A stretch of 64,000 nucleotides of DNA from Cheiracanthium punctorium (Eukaryota; Arthropoda; Arachnida; Araneae; Cheiracanthiidae), in assembly GCA_038373885.1 (NCBI GenBank), contig JAWZYV010012246.1:1-64000 (forward strand), read 5' to 3'. The notes under the pieces are model-generated. The model ran no database searches and was not told where the DNA came from. It was given only the letters and a program-made list of their open reading frames with translations. Shown here one piece after another: positions 1-11,915 of this stretch; position 1 is the first letter of the stretch; every line of letters starts with the position of its first letter. The position numbers and the translations under genes were made by a program.

Positions 1-221
1 AAAGGTTTAAATGCATGTGTCAACACCACATTAGAACTTATCGAAAAGTGATACGCACGCTGGTGTTCGGCCGACCTCACGCATAAAGTGAACGGGCCAG
101 TTCCTGAAATCCGTGTCCAACCCGATGAAAACTCATCGGTTAGACTACTTCAGACGTTTCCATGTCCGAGGGGACATGAACTGCGTGTATCCGAGCAGTT
201 TCACAGTGAACGGCCCGATTC

Positions 222-269
222 CTTCTCATCGGCTCAAGGCTACGTGGCCGGTGAAGGCCCGAGCAAAAT
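222..269 (+). repeat. Arm of the 13392-13469 hairpin family
   Basis: GGCTACGTGGCCGGTG and CCCGAGCAAAATTGCTAGT... are shared with 13392-13469, with the loop in the opposite orientation. Positions 1-221 before it are moderately GC-rich and otherwise unrecognised; two short open frames there overlap and have no known similarity. Confidence 0.55.
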
Positions 270-275
270 TGCTAG

Positions 276-1303
276 TAGGGATGGTAGGTGGTCACTCAAC
301 TTAAGTTATAGACTTCAAATTTATTAAAAATTTTGATTATATTTTGAAATTTTGTGAACATTGTTACAAGATGCCCAAATCTTTGTTCCCGCATACCGTA
401 AATAGCGACTAAAGCAAATAAAATGATACTGGGTGACATGATAGGTGGTCACTCAACTGAAACTATAGGCGTCGAATCTTCTAAAAATTTTGATTTTGAG
501 ATTTTGCACAAATTTATTCAAAATATGAAAATATTTGTACGTGTAAATCACTGAAGCGAAGGCAATAAAATTTAGTATAATCACAGGTGATTACTTAAAC
601 TGTAGGCATCAAAGTACTTTAAATTTTTTTTACAGATTTTGAGATTTTGTGAAAACTCAGTACATGCTTGTTCCATTTCCGAAAAATCGATTTGGAATAG
701 AATGAAATGTGAAATTATGTCAGGTGCAAGTTATTTTAAACTACAAATGCCAAAACTGTTTTGAGTTGTTCATAGATTTAAGTATTTTGTGAAAATTATA
801 CACATGTTTGTTCTCTCATCCCTTAAAATGGATTAAGAAAATACAATGAAGTTTATCAACATGATCAGTAGCGACTGGAATAACAATTGTTGGTTTTTTT
901 TTAATTTTTGAATGAATTTTAAAACTTTTTTAGGAAAATACATTTGCTCCTTTAGATTTTGTAAAAATTATTCAAAATTTTTTTGAGGTATAATGTTAAA
1001 ATATTTACAGTGAATCAAACAAAATTTAGTTACAGGTTAGGAATGACCCTTGACTTGAAAAGCTCATTCAACCAGAGCAAAACTTAAAAATTTAAAATAA
1101 AAGTAATATTGTCAATTTCACTCATAACTTTGTTATTCTCTACACTGTAATCTTTAAGAATGCACAGAAGAATAAATTAGCTTTCTGTACTATTGCGAAT
1201 AGACTATTTCCATTCTTTGTACGCCTACAATGCTGACGAAAATTCTGGCTTTTTGAAAATTTGCATTAAGTACTAACCCGTCAACGACGGGTACTTTAGC
1301 TAG
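276..1303 (+). mobile_element. Helitron-type HINE, copy A (5'-truncated)
   Basis: The 3' end carries the stem-loop CCCGTCAACGACGGG, then TACTTTAG and CTAG followed by T, the structure that ends Helitrons. The body contains degenerate copies of the ~170-bp unit (ATAGGTGGTCACTCAAC... GATTTTGAGATTTTG) seen clearly in copy B. The 5' end is missing; the element joins the hairpin-family sequence at about 270. Confidence 0.8.
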
Positions 1304-1326
1304 TCTCTACTTATTATAAAAGAAGG

Positions 1327-1333
1327 TGTCTGT

Positions 1334-1371
<38 letters not shown>

Positions 1372-1383
1372 GTGTGTGTGTGT
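1327..1383 (+). repeat. (TG)n microsatellite
   Basis: TG dinucleotides dominate the interval, with a few interruptions. It is followed by cggcagcgttacggac..., the start of another Helitron-like or unclassified repeat (to about 1500). Confidence 0.95.
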
Positions 1384-1743
1384 CGGCAGCGTTACGGACA
1401 AACGGCTACACCTAGAAACACCAAATTTGGTACTCGGGAAGATGTAAATATGTAGTTGTGCACCTCGAAGCGATTTTTTCAAAATTCGACCTAGAATTTT
1501 TTACTTCCTTGTACGTAGTATAAGGAAGTAATGTGATCCCGAAAAATTTTGGGGGCCAAATTTCGACAAAAAATCCGATTTTGACTACCTCTAAATTTAA
1601 TTTTAAGAATTTTTTTGATGCATCTCATCGTAGGCTAGCATGCACGATCATATTAACGCGTCTGCAACTCATTTTGACCAGCGGCGAGTTTATTGTGGTC
1701 AGTTTTTCCATGCCGTCTGTACGTCCGTACGTACGTATGTATG

Positions 1744-2265
1744 TAACTCGCATATCTCAAAAACTATGGGTCGTAGAATGTTGAGATTTGATATTTAGGA
1801 TTGTTCTATGATCTAGTTGTGCACCTCCCCTTTTGGTCGCAATCGAATGAATAGTTTATGTACAGGACCGCCCAAAAGATTCGAAATACATTACGCTCTA
1901 TGGGCCGAAATTCATTAAACTCGCATATCTCAAAAACTATTAGGCGTAGAATGTCGAAACTTCATATTTTGGATAGTTGTAACATCTAGTTGTGCACCTC
2001 CCCTTTTGGTTCCATTCGATTGGATAGTTTATCTACAGCACCGCCCAAAACATTCGAAATACATTACGCTCAATGGGCCGAAATTCATTAAACTCGCATA
2101 TCTCAAAAACTATGAGGCGTAGAATGTTGAAACTTTATATTTAGGATTGTTGTAACATCTAGTTGTGCACCTCCCCTTTCGGTTCCATTCGACTGGATAG
2201 TTTATCTACAGAACCGCCTAAAAGATTCGAAATACATTACGCTCTATGGGCCGAAATTCATCAAA
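1744..2265 (+). repeat. ~174-bp tandem repeat, three copies
   Basis: Units begin AACTCGCATATCTCAAAAAC at 1744, 1918 and 2091. They contain TCTAGTTGTGCACCTCCCC and TTCGAAATACATTACGCTC. A worn further unit is recognisable near 2590-2720. Confidence 0.92.
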
Positions 2266-2738
2266 GCGTTTTTTAGAGGTATTGGGCTATTTCAAACGAC
2301 TCAGAAGTGATATATGCTGTAAAGAGTTAGAAAATGAATTTCTCCATTAAAAAAAGTGTCTTTATCATTTACAGTTCTGCTACAGGAACACTCAAAAGAT
2401 TTCCAATACATGACGGTCAATGGCAATTTTAGGAGATTCATCCATTTCAAGCACAATACCGTCCTACCACATAAGTTAGGTAATGGTCCGACCACGGTCA
2501 CGTGCCTCCCTCAAGAACTATGCCAAAAGTCGCCAAGCTTGGCGACTTTTTTGTGTACGTGTGTGCATATTTAACTCTCAAATCTCAAAAACTATTATGA
2601 AATTTCGATTGTTGTAACATCTAGTTGTGCATCTCGATTTTTGGTTAAAATCTACTGGAGAGTTTATTTACAGGACCACCGAAAAGAATTTCAGTACTTT
2701 AATGTCTATGGACATCTTCAATATAATACAATTGTAGA

Positions 2739-3005
2739 CAGTCATTGTTTGGTACATGCCCAAAATCTCGCCGTCTGTTCTCGACCTTGGCGAGTTTTGC
2801 CGAAATGTCGCCAAATTTGGCGATAGTCAGTCATTTGGTCCATGCCCAAAGTATCGCCATTTGTCATCGTTCTTGGCGAGTTTTGGCGAAATATCGCCAA
2901 ATTTGGCGATAATCTGTCATTGTTGGTTCATGCTTAATATCTCGCCAAATGTCGTCGACATTGACGAGTTTCGCCGAAATATCGCCAAATTTGGCGCCAA
3001 AAATT
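2739..3005 (+). repeat. ~89-bp tandem repeat rich in CGCCAAATTTGGCG
   Basis: Three units start at 2739, 2828 and 2917, each with CATGCxxAAxxTCGCC and the palindrome CGCCAAATTTGGCG. A diverged fourth unit lies at about 3205-3280. Confidence 0.88.
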
Positions 3006-3448
3006 ATTTCGTATTTTGTATAACTCTAAAACTTTAACCCGTAGAATTTTGAACTTTTGTATTTAGAACTATATTATAATATCTAACGGTTTTCAATATC
3101 TTTTTTGACAGCAATCGACTGGGAATTTATTTACAGGGTGAACCGAATGACTTTAAATACATTAAGGTGTATGGATGCATTCAATTCATTGAAAGTCTGT
3201 GGTCAATGACTACTTTGGCTATCCCCAAAATCTCGCAAACTATTTCAAGTTTGTCGGCTTTTGGTGAAATATCGCCAAATAAAGTGTCAGAAAGAAATCT
3301 TTCAAATTGAACTCAGCTTGGCGATATCGAAATGCTTGGCTAGAAATCGCTATATCTTACTATTATTGATATTTTATATCTTTCAAACAAATAAGTTTAG
3401 AGGAAGTGCGTAAAAAACATTTTTGATTTAATAGACGTGCAAGGAAGT

Positions 3449-4397
3449 CATGTGTTGGACACATCAGATTTTTTTATTTTATGTTTTATGCGATTTTTGG
3501 CATTTTTTCTCACCTAATTCGTAAAAACGGCGGAAATTACGCTCGCAGCAAAACGGCATTTGTATCATCGGATAGAGGAGGAAATTTTCTTTTAAAAACA
3601 GTTTGTTCTGAATACGTAACATGATTTACCGATTTTTAGGAATTTTTTTACTAAGCATCTGCTTCGCGATTGTTTTTCGTAAAATAATTTTAAAACTGTC
3701 GCATCTTGAATTCTATCCGTCATAACTTTTAGATATTTTGACAAATCGTGAAACATTCTTTTCTCCCTCTTTTAAAATAAAAACGAAAAAATTATGTAAA
3801 TTAGATGATTTTTTACGAATTTTAATGCAGCCTAATGTTTAGAATTTAATAGCATCAACGCGATCTTACGCCATTCATTACATTGCGATCACGGCACGAG
3901 AATTTATGTTCGGCTGTTGCCACAGAAAGGATAAGAAAAAAGGATTTTTTCAACCAATCGAGTTTTTAAATGGGATATCAGAATTTCAATTCGCAAGTGA
4001 GGATCTATGACGTCAAATGCTTTAAGATACGTAAAAAATACGCCATAATTTTAACTCATTTATTGCAGCTCTATTTTCAACACAGGGAGACGATATTTTG
4101 ATTAAAATTTACTGTAGAAATAAACTAAGAAATTCACGATTATTATTATTAGAAGTGGTATTTTAATCCAGTGGTTATTTAAAAATTGAAATGTTTTCAC
4201 GGTGCTGAAAATGTTCATTTTAAAAGTTAGAAAGTTCGTTTCAAAGCGCGATATATTAAATTTTTTTTATGATTACAATACTTTCCTTATATGGTACATG
4301 TTCGGAAAGATATAAATGGTGCTCTATTTCATGTAGTGTCTTAGGTATTTAATGCTACAACTTGAGCCTAAAAAACAGTATGATGTAGAAATAAGAC
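3449..4397. other. Unannotated AT-rich stretch
   Basis: No open frame of note, and no TIR or tandem structure was seen. Confidence 0.6.
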
Positions 4398-4566
4398 CAG
4401 GTGCGTAGCCAGGAAATTTTTTCGGGGAGGGGATATGAGCCTGGAAATTTTTTCGAGGGGTATATGAACTTATATATGCATAAATAGACGGAGTTTCATC
4501 ACTAATCCAAAAATTTCGGGGGGGGGGATATATCCCGATATCCCCCCCCCTCTGGCAACGCCCCTG
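4398..4566 (+). mobile_element. hAT MITE with perfect 8-bp TSD
   Basis: The ends are CAGGTGCGTAGCCAGG and, in reverse complement, CAGGGGCGTTGCCAGAG. AATAAGAC is repeated exactly at 4390-4397 and 4567-4574. The 169-bp body has opposed G and C runs that would fold into a hairpin. Confidence 0.9.
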
Positions 4567-5989
4567 AATAAGACATTTTGAAATCCAGGAGTTCTCTGCA
4601 AACCATTAAGCTTTCCACTTTTTTGATAGTGAATGACACTGACGTAGTTTTTTGAGTCATTATACTGCAATGATCAGATTAGTACTCATGACACAAACTT
4701 TACATTAAGAGTCAAATAATTTTGCTCTTTTTTTTTTAGGTGATTTAAAGGCAGACGGTGATTTAAAGTTATTGTAAAAAAAATTGAATTTTGAATACGA
4801 ATTTTGGATTAATCCATCGCAAATCTTTTTTTGGATTTTTTACGAACTTTTCAAGACTTCTATATTCTCATAACTTGCTCAGAGGTAACATTTATGTTTT
4901 ACTACATCACAAAAATGGACGTTAAAGCTGTCGAAAGAAGTTCTAATTGATTTTAAATATTAATTTTGATTTTGCGTTTGCGTTTGCCTGCGATTAGCAT
5001 AGTACATTTGATTATTTGGCTACCTCTGCCCTTAATGTGAGGATTTAATTCGTCCCTTCATACATCTGCTAAGTGGGAGAATGTGAGTAAAATGATTGCC
5101 CTTCATAGGCGGATTGGATTTGATTCATATATTTTCGGACTTGTGTGTTCTCGAGGATCCATTCCTAAATTCTCGTCGAATAAAGTAGATAACACAAGGA
5201 AGCACCACAATAATAACTATGTAGTTGATGGAGAAATTGTCATTCCAATTAGATCAGTAGAATACATGAATTAGGATTTGCATGTTTTTCAATTGCATAT
5301 CTTTCCTTATTTCTACCGACTTCTTTGGATTTCACAGTTTTAATCAATGTACATTATATAAGTGATGTTCAAAATTATGGATATCACAAAGTCTTGGAAA
5401 TCCCTTAAAACAACTAATGCATCAGGACATAGAATTTATAAAGAAAATGTACAGCTAAGGAACCCTCCCCACACACACACACACGCACACTTGCTCTTTA
5501 TTTGACTGATTTATTAGAGCATAGTTACATGTACCAATCGTTTACTATTAACGTACGCTTTATAATTTGCTATGCGTAACATTTGAAAAACGCGTCATCT
5601 CCATATTTATATTCGCGCCAACATTTTTTTTTCTGCCGGCAACCCTTCGATTGCACTTCGTATTTCAAAAATTTAGCTTATTTAACTCCGGATACCAATT
5701 TTCAATAAATTTGAACTGTAAATGTGTGAGTTATGAGCTTCAAAAATCTCTCTCCCCCATGTTAAAATATTTTTTGTACACTTTAATTCATATAGGTATA
5801 TATTGATTATATATCTGTATGAATTAAAGTATGGATTATATATCTAGGTGAATTAAAGTGCAATATTGATATTAAGAAGCAGATTTTTATTCGTACTATT
5901 CAAAATAAACGACCCAGTGTCAGTGAAGATGATTCCACCCCAGTGATTCCACCCGAATGAAGATTTTGGTACTATTTAAATTTTTTTTC
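4567..5989. other. Mostly unannotated; one SINE fragment
   Basis: Apart from 5105-5215 I see only a CA-rich patch (5468-5490) and, at 5775-5860, a short inverted/direct repeat of TGAATTAAAGT and TATATATC. No gene was recognised. Confidence 0.6.
5105..5215 (-). mobile_element. SINE tail fragment
   Basis: TTTTCGGACTTGTGTGTTC, CTCGTCGAATAAAGTAGATAAC and nearby sequence match the tail half of the SINEs at 13370-13690 and 24712-24990. Confidence 0.5.
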
Positions 5990-6360
5990 CTATTATGCCC
6001 TCTGACAACCGCGTGCGGTGCCAGATCCCCCAGATAGGGAGGCGATGGGCAGAGGGGGGCGCCTTCCATTTTTAGTGGGTCCCAATGGGAGGAAGTCCGA
6101 CTTAGCCCGGTGGTCCCCTAATTTTGAACGAATTCCAGTGGAGAGACCAACCCCCTGAAATCGGCATCCTCAGAGGTATCGTTTAAGAACTTGGAGGACA
6201 TTGGAGCCACGACGGATTTTACGTGCACCAGCTTCCATTAGCGTACAAGGTCGAGCCGAGAGGGGGAAGTCCCTCCCAAGCACTGCCCAAGCCGGATGCT
6301 GCTTCACTTGCCGTGTTCTTATGGGAACTGAGTTTAGCGCCTGGAGCGTTGCGGGACTAT
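5990..6360. other. GC-rich block, unrecognised
   Basis: The interval is clearly richer in G+C than its surroundings, with tracts such as CAGAGGGGGGCGCC and AGAGGGGGAAGTCCC. No long frame is open in it. It could be the untranslated part of a LINE or other element; I see no diagnostic motif. Confidence 0.4.
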
Positions 6361-6384
6361 TTAAAATATGAATGTCTATAATTA

Positions 6385-6812
6385 CAGGGTGGTTATGATT
6401 AAACTTTCCCTATAAGCAGCTTTCTGCAGTTGAAACGGGTGTGCTGATTGCTACCAAAAGATTCACCAAAAGACCGATTGCTACCAATAGGAAGATTTTT
6501 AAAAAGTTTAGTTTAAAAAATGTCCACCAGGTGGCGTTTTTCATGGTAAATTCAGCTCAAAAAATGACTTAGATTAGTTAATAAATGCCCAAAAACTGTT
6601 GAATATATGTTGAAATCTTGCCATTTCAATTGTTAAATTTGCCGTTTCTTCATGGACAGCGCCACCTAGTTGACTTTTTTGGAACTAATTTTATTTTCAA
6701 AATTCCTGCGTGCATCTCATGGATAGTCTATATAACAAATTGGGTTATACAATCCGTTCACTCATTTTAGCTGTAGAGCCCTGTTTATTTGTAATTACCC
6801 CCACCATCCTGT
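6385..6812. mobile_element. Possible MITE (CAGGGTGG ends)
   Basis: CAGGGTGGTTATGATTAAA on the left and the reverse complement of the right end, ACAGGATGGTGGGGGTAATTA, are loosely inverted. Internal sequence contains two ...CACCTAGT/CCACCAGGTGG-like pieces facing each other. The boundaries are tentative. Confidence 0.35.
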
Positions 6813-6836
6813 GTCCGCACGGTGTTGTATGTGTTA

Positions 6837-8451
6837 TCTATATAAATAAAATTAGACTTTTGTCTGTACATTTCTTGGAATTCAAAATTTTTGCGATTTC
6901 TATCCTTTTCAAGCACCCCTGAATCCGATGCGACCCTCAAAAAAAAGTTTGTCTGTCTGTCATTCTGTCCGTGACGCTTTTTTTGTTTAAGCATCACGTA
7001 AAAACGACTGAAGCGAATGATATGAAATTTGGTGTCATGATAGGTGGTCACTCAACTTAAAACATAGGCGTCCAATTTTTAAAAAATCTTGATTAGATTT
7101 TCAGATTTTGTGAAAATCGTTTCAAACTGCGTAAATTTGTGTTCCAGCATCACGTAAAAACGACTGAAGCGAATGATATGAAATTGGGTGTCGTGATAGG
7201 TGGTCACTCAACTTAAAACATAGACGTCCAATTTTTAAAAAATCCTGATTGGATTTTGAGATTTTGCGAAAATCCTTTCAAACTGCGTAAATTTGTGTTC
7301 AAGCATCACGTAAAAACGACTGAAGCGAATGATATGAAATTGGGTGTCATGATAGGTGGTCACTCAACTTAAAACATAGGCGTCGAATTTTTAAAAAATC
7401 TTGATTGGATTTTGAGATTTTGCGAAAATCCTTTCAAACTGCGTAAATTTGTGTTCGAGCATCACGTAAAAACGACTGAAGCGAATGATATGAAATTGGG
7501 TGTCATGATAGGTGCTCACTCAACGTAAAACATAGGCGTCGAATTAAAAAAAAATCTTGACTAGATTTTGAGATTTTGCGAAAATCATTTCAAACTGCGT
7601 AAATTTGTGTTCGCACATCACGTAATAACTGCAAAGGTGAAAAAATGATATTTGGTGAAATGATAGGTGGTCACTCACCTTAAACTATAAGCATCTAATT
7701 AAAAAAAAATTGATCAGATTTCGAGATTTTGCGAAAATCGTTTAAAACTGAGTGAATCTTTGTTCCCGCATTAAGTAATAATGACTAAAGCGAATGATAT
7801 GAAATTTGGTCACATGATAGATGGTTGCTCAACATAAACTATAGGAGTCCAATTTTTTAAACATTTTTATTAGATTTTGAGATTTTGTGAAAATTCTCTC
7901 AAAATACGTTCAATGATGATTTCTTCAAACTTCACGTAATAACGACTAATACGAATGATACGAAATTTCGTGATATGATAGGTAGTTGCTAATCTTAATT
8001 TATAGGCGTTGAATTTTAAAAATATTTTGATTACATTTTGAGATTTTGCGAAAATCGTTTTAAAATGCTGAAAATTGTTCCAGCATCACGAAATAAAGAC
8101 TGCAGGGAATGAAACGAATTTGAGTGACATGATAGGTTGTCACTCAACTTAAATTCTAGGCTTCCAATTTTTCAAAATGTTGATTAAATTTTGAGATTTT
8201 GCGAAAATTATTTCAGTATGTGTAAATATTCATTCGCGCATCCCATAATTACGACTAAAGCGAATCAAATGGTATTACTTAGTTACTCTCTAACCTGTAA
8301 TATTTTAACAATACATAAAAATTATAACTTCGCTTTCTTTACTTTGTCAACATACTACATTCATTCTGTGTACTCCTATAATGCTGACGAAAGTTCTTGC
8401 TTTTTGGAAATTTGCATTCACTAACCCGTCGAGGACGGGTACTTCAGCTAG
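6837..8451 (+). mobile_element. Helitron-type HINE, copy B (complete)
   Basis: It starts TCTATATAAATAAAATTAG after an A and ends CCCGTCGAGGACGGG-TACTTCAG-CTAG before a T. It has no inverted repeats or target duplication. These are Helitron rules (5' TC, 3' hairpin and CTRR, insertion between A and T). The interior is an array of about eight ~170-bp units. No Rep/helicase frame is present, so it is non-autonomous. Length is 1615 bp. Confidence 0.9.
7020..8240 (+). repeat. ~170-bp tandem array inside HINE copy B
   Basis: Units contain ATAGGTGGTCACTCAACTTA, GATTTTGAGATTTTGCGAAAA and CATCACGTAAAAACGACTGA. The first four are very similar to each other; later units are increasingly diverged toward the 3' end. 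It is not a CRISPR: there are no unique spacers, and the units abut. Confidence 0.88.
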
Positions 8452-9205
8452 TCTGAAATAAAACAAGAAAATAGTGTTTTTTAAAAGGGTGCTGAAATAA
8501 AACTAGAAAATAGTGTGTAAATTAAAAAATGCTTGTTTTAAAAGAAATACAATATGTAATTTTGTAATATTTGTTCCGTGAAAATTGATTTTAATTTACC
8601 GTACAAACTCGTTTATCCGGATTAACTAGAACCAAAGCTAATCCCGCAAATCAAAAATCAGGATATGAGTAATAAGCAAAACAAATGCTCATCTAGACGT
8701 TTGCCGTTTAGACGATCCACCCTGAGATGCCTGTTTCGATGATCCTGTACACAAGTCTAAAGCTTAGTACTTTTTTAAGGGATATAACAATCTTAGGATT
8801 CGTGGGATCAATATCGGTCCCACGTACACACGAATGTCCCTGGTACATCCGTGGTTTTCTGAGAAAATTACTTATTAGTTATTTAATCAGAAATTATGCA
8901 TAGTATAAATAACTTGGTAATTTAAATGATATATAAGTACTTGATGCTAAATTCTTTCCAGGTCAGTCATGTTTTTCGAGTTGGCTGATTAAATTTAGGT
9001 TGGTATTCTCTTGTGTAGCTTTTGTAACTAACAGTCAAATAACTAATTGAATGATGAATTCCCATTTGCCAGATGAGATGGGGAATACGTAAAATCCTAG
9101 AGTTTTCTCTTAACTCACCAATGCTCGTTTAATATCGAATCAGACCAAAAATTACAAGTTTTAATCAGTGATGAGAATTCATATTTTCTGGATTAACCTC
9201 ACTTA
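8452..9205. other. Unannotated stretch
   Basis: AT-rich; AGAAAATAGTGTxTxxxTTAAAA is repeated twice near 8467-8530. No gene or element ends seen. Confidence 0.55.
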
Positions 9206-10113
9206 GGAGAAGGTGGCCCAAAATGATCCTTGCGAGCAAAACGCTCCGCATATGTTTTCGTCCATACAGGCAGTGCTATAATCTAGGTAACATATAAACT
9301 AGTTGTACCAAGAAGAAGCAATGGCGATATTTAAGCGATCGGTGCATTATGTGTCTGAGAAGAATTCTTCAGAAAACTGGGATTTATCATACCTCTTATC
9401 AGGTAAGCACTAACTTTCCTATTTGTTTAGAAATACAGTTTTTGATGTACAGAAATATGACTTGGTTTACTGAATAGAATATGTTTTTAGATGTGAATTA
9501 CACTTGTTTAGTTTGTTATATTTCTCGGCGTGTTCCAGTAAGATCACCTAAAGTGGACAGCCAAACTGCCGGCTAAAATGATCCATCGACTGAAGAAACT
9601 CCAGTATCGAGTCCCAGTCACCATATGACAGCCTTTCATACGTTCTCAAAATGCGTGACTCCTCATTACATTTTAAAATTTATTTCTGAGTTTATCGTAG
9701 GCCATAATTTTTGAATTATAATTTTGAAATGTTCCATTTTATTTTTTTGTGACACGTTTTTATTTTAAAATTTTCATAAAGTAAATTATTCATACTATAT
9801 GATCGTAAAATTTTTTTTCATTATGTATAGTCATAATTATTTTTATATTTTTTACTTTGCCGATAAAAAACAATTTACAATTATTTTCAAATGAAGGATC
9901 ATATTGTCCTTGAGTGAGGGTAAAACGATTCTTTGGACTCTTTCTCAAAATTCTATTTTTTTTTTTTTTCGTTACTCAGTTTAGGTTTAAAATATGTTTA
10001 TGATGCAAAATATAGTGTAAAATATTGTGGCAAAGGAACAAAGTTTTATTTAACATTTATATTATTTTATGCAAGTTTTCACCTTAAGGGGATCATTTCG
10101 GAACACCTTCCCC
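9206..10113. mobile_element. pogo-like element, TA-flanked
   Basis: The left end GGAGAAGGTGGCCCAAAATG and right end (reverse complement GGGGAAGGTGTTCCGAAATG) are flanked by TA (9204-9205, 10114-10115). The motif AAAATGATCC is repeated near the left end and in the interior. A short frame beginning at 9321 (ATGGCGATATTTAAG) ends at a gtaagc donor-like site and may be the start of a lost transposase. Confidence 0.7.
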
Positions 10114-10115
10114 TA

Positions 10116-11913
10116 TTTATATAATTTTTTATTGGTGCTTTGCAAAATTATTTAACACCATGATTTGTGCAATAAAAGCCTGTCTCGATTTTTTTCCACT
10201 TAGTAATTCATTTATGTGTAAAATGCACATCTGAGTAAATCGCGAACGGATTCATATTTACCGAATTAGATTAAGTTACAATTATAATTCTTGGTGCGTT
10301 CCTTGAAAAAGGCACCTCTCTTACGTAACCCGAATGAGATTCGACCAATCCTTTTAAACGTGCATTACTCATTAGCTCCAAGTTTACAGATCTGAATCCG
10401 AATTAATGATGATCTCATACTTGACGGATTAGCACGTGTTACACATGTAATCCTAGATTCTTCAGTCGTACAAAATCACCTATACTCATGTAATACCCGA
10501 ATCAGACACGATTGATCCACTCTTAACATGCATTATTCATTCAGTCGGTGCACACATGCATCAGCCACAACAGAACAACACATCCTCCCGTCTGGACACA
10601 AGCATTCCATTGTAAATGCCAAATCGAATTAGTCATTCACAGGGAATAAAAATCGCACTTCGAACAAACTGAACGGAACGATTTTTCTAAAACGTGATGC
10701 AACTACGGTTGAGCACACTCTGATATTTTATGCTTTGGTGGGGGATAAAAGCGCATTTCAAATAAATAAATAAATAAATAAACACACTTGAAAAGAGATG
10801 TTCCACAGGAAGTTCTCAGATGCGGTTGTGTTTGTCTCTCCCCCTCTCTCTCTCTGACCTGACCCATGCCTATTGTGAGTGCTGGTAAAATATCGGTAAT
10901 TCAGGCAATATACACGTTAATGCTGGTCGTAGTCATGTTTAAACGAGACTAGTATCAGATCCCGAAGTAGGAAAAATGTTAGAAAAATGTGCGCTTACAT
11001 TAACGTGACCAAAATCTGCATTCTGAGGCAGCTGATTACAAATTTATATCTCAAATAAAAACAAAAGTATTGCAATACAGTATCCTATTTTAAGGTTTAT
11101 CCTTGAACAAATAGCTCTTGTTTTCGTTGCAACAGCATTTAACAGTTGTGCTTGGTACTAAAATATTTGCTTTTTGGTATTCAAGGAGTCCCCAAAATTT
11201 GAAGACTTTTGGTCACCATAGCTTACATATAATGATCAAATACATCGCTATCAAGTTTCTCTTGTCTTTAGCAGAATTAGCAACAAATTCATGAGATGAT
11301 AAGTGGTTCCATGGTGTTTTCAGAAGAACCAAAAAAAAAAAAAAAAAAGATCAAAACTTTCCCCTTCTATAAAAAAAAACATTGAATAAAGCAGTTTTTT
11401 TAAACATGAAATATTCCACTTTCCGATTAATGAAAGGTTCTTTAACGAAAGATTTTTTCTCAAGTGTTTGAGAAAGCCTCATCTGATATGAACTTCATCA
11501 TTTTCGTTTCAACCCTTTCAGACCTGATTAAATAATATTTATCTTTTGATAATAAAGATTGAATTTGTAAAAAAAAGAAAAAAAAGAATCCTGATTATTA
11601 ATTAAATTTTCGATGAAAATTGTTTTTTCTTTTTTGTGTGCAAATTAGGACAGCCATCCTGTATAGTTCATTTTCGTGTCCTCAATTGCGGGCGCAGAGT
11701 CTGGAAGAGTTAAAGGGAAGCCATTGTACCAAAGATAACATAAATTTTATTTTTCTGAGAATCGCTGTTCATAATAAGTCGAAAATGTGTACGCCATTCA
11801 GTTTTAAAACCCAAAAGGGAAAAGTGAAGAGCATGACTTTCGCGCAATCACAATCATACATTTCTATTAGCAAGATGTCTCCGAATTTTTAATTTACGTT
11901 CAGAAAAGCAAAC
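10116..11913. other. Unannotated stretch
   Basis: It contains an AAAT microsatellite (10763-10781), a TC tract (10839-10856) and poly-A runs (11332-11348). The 90-codon frame at 11620-11892 has no recognisable similarity. Confidence 0.55.
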
Positions 11914-11915
11914 TA

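Larger units (their letters stand above)
1503..3448. mobile_element. TIR element carrying two tandem arrays
   Basis: ACTTCCTTGTACG at the left and, in reverse complement, ACTTCCTTGCACG at the right form a 13-bp inverted repeat with one difference. The left end is itself a hairpin (ACTTCCTT...AAGGAAGT, 1503-1529). The interior holds the ~174-bp array (1744-2265) and the ~89-bp array (2739-3005). I cannot name the superfamily, and target duplications are not evident. Confidence 0.6.

Noticed and set aside
1300..1482. 60-codon histidine/threonine-repeat frame
   Set aside because: It is a translation of the TG microsatellite.
7020..8240. CRISPR-like array
   Set aside because: Units are contiguous ~170-bp repeats without short repeats and unique spacers, in a eukaryotic Helitron-type element.
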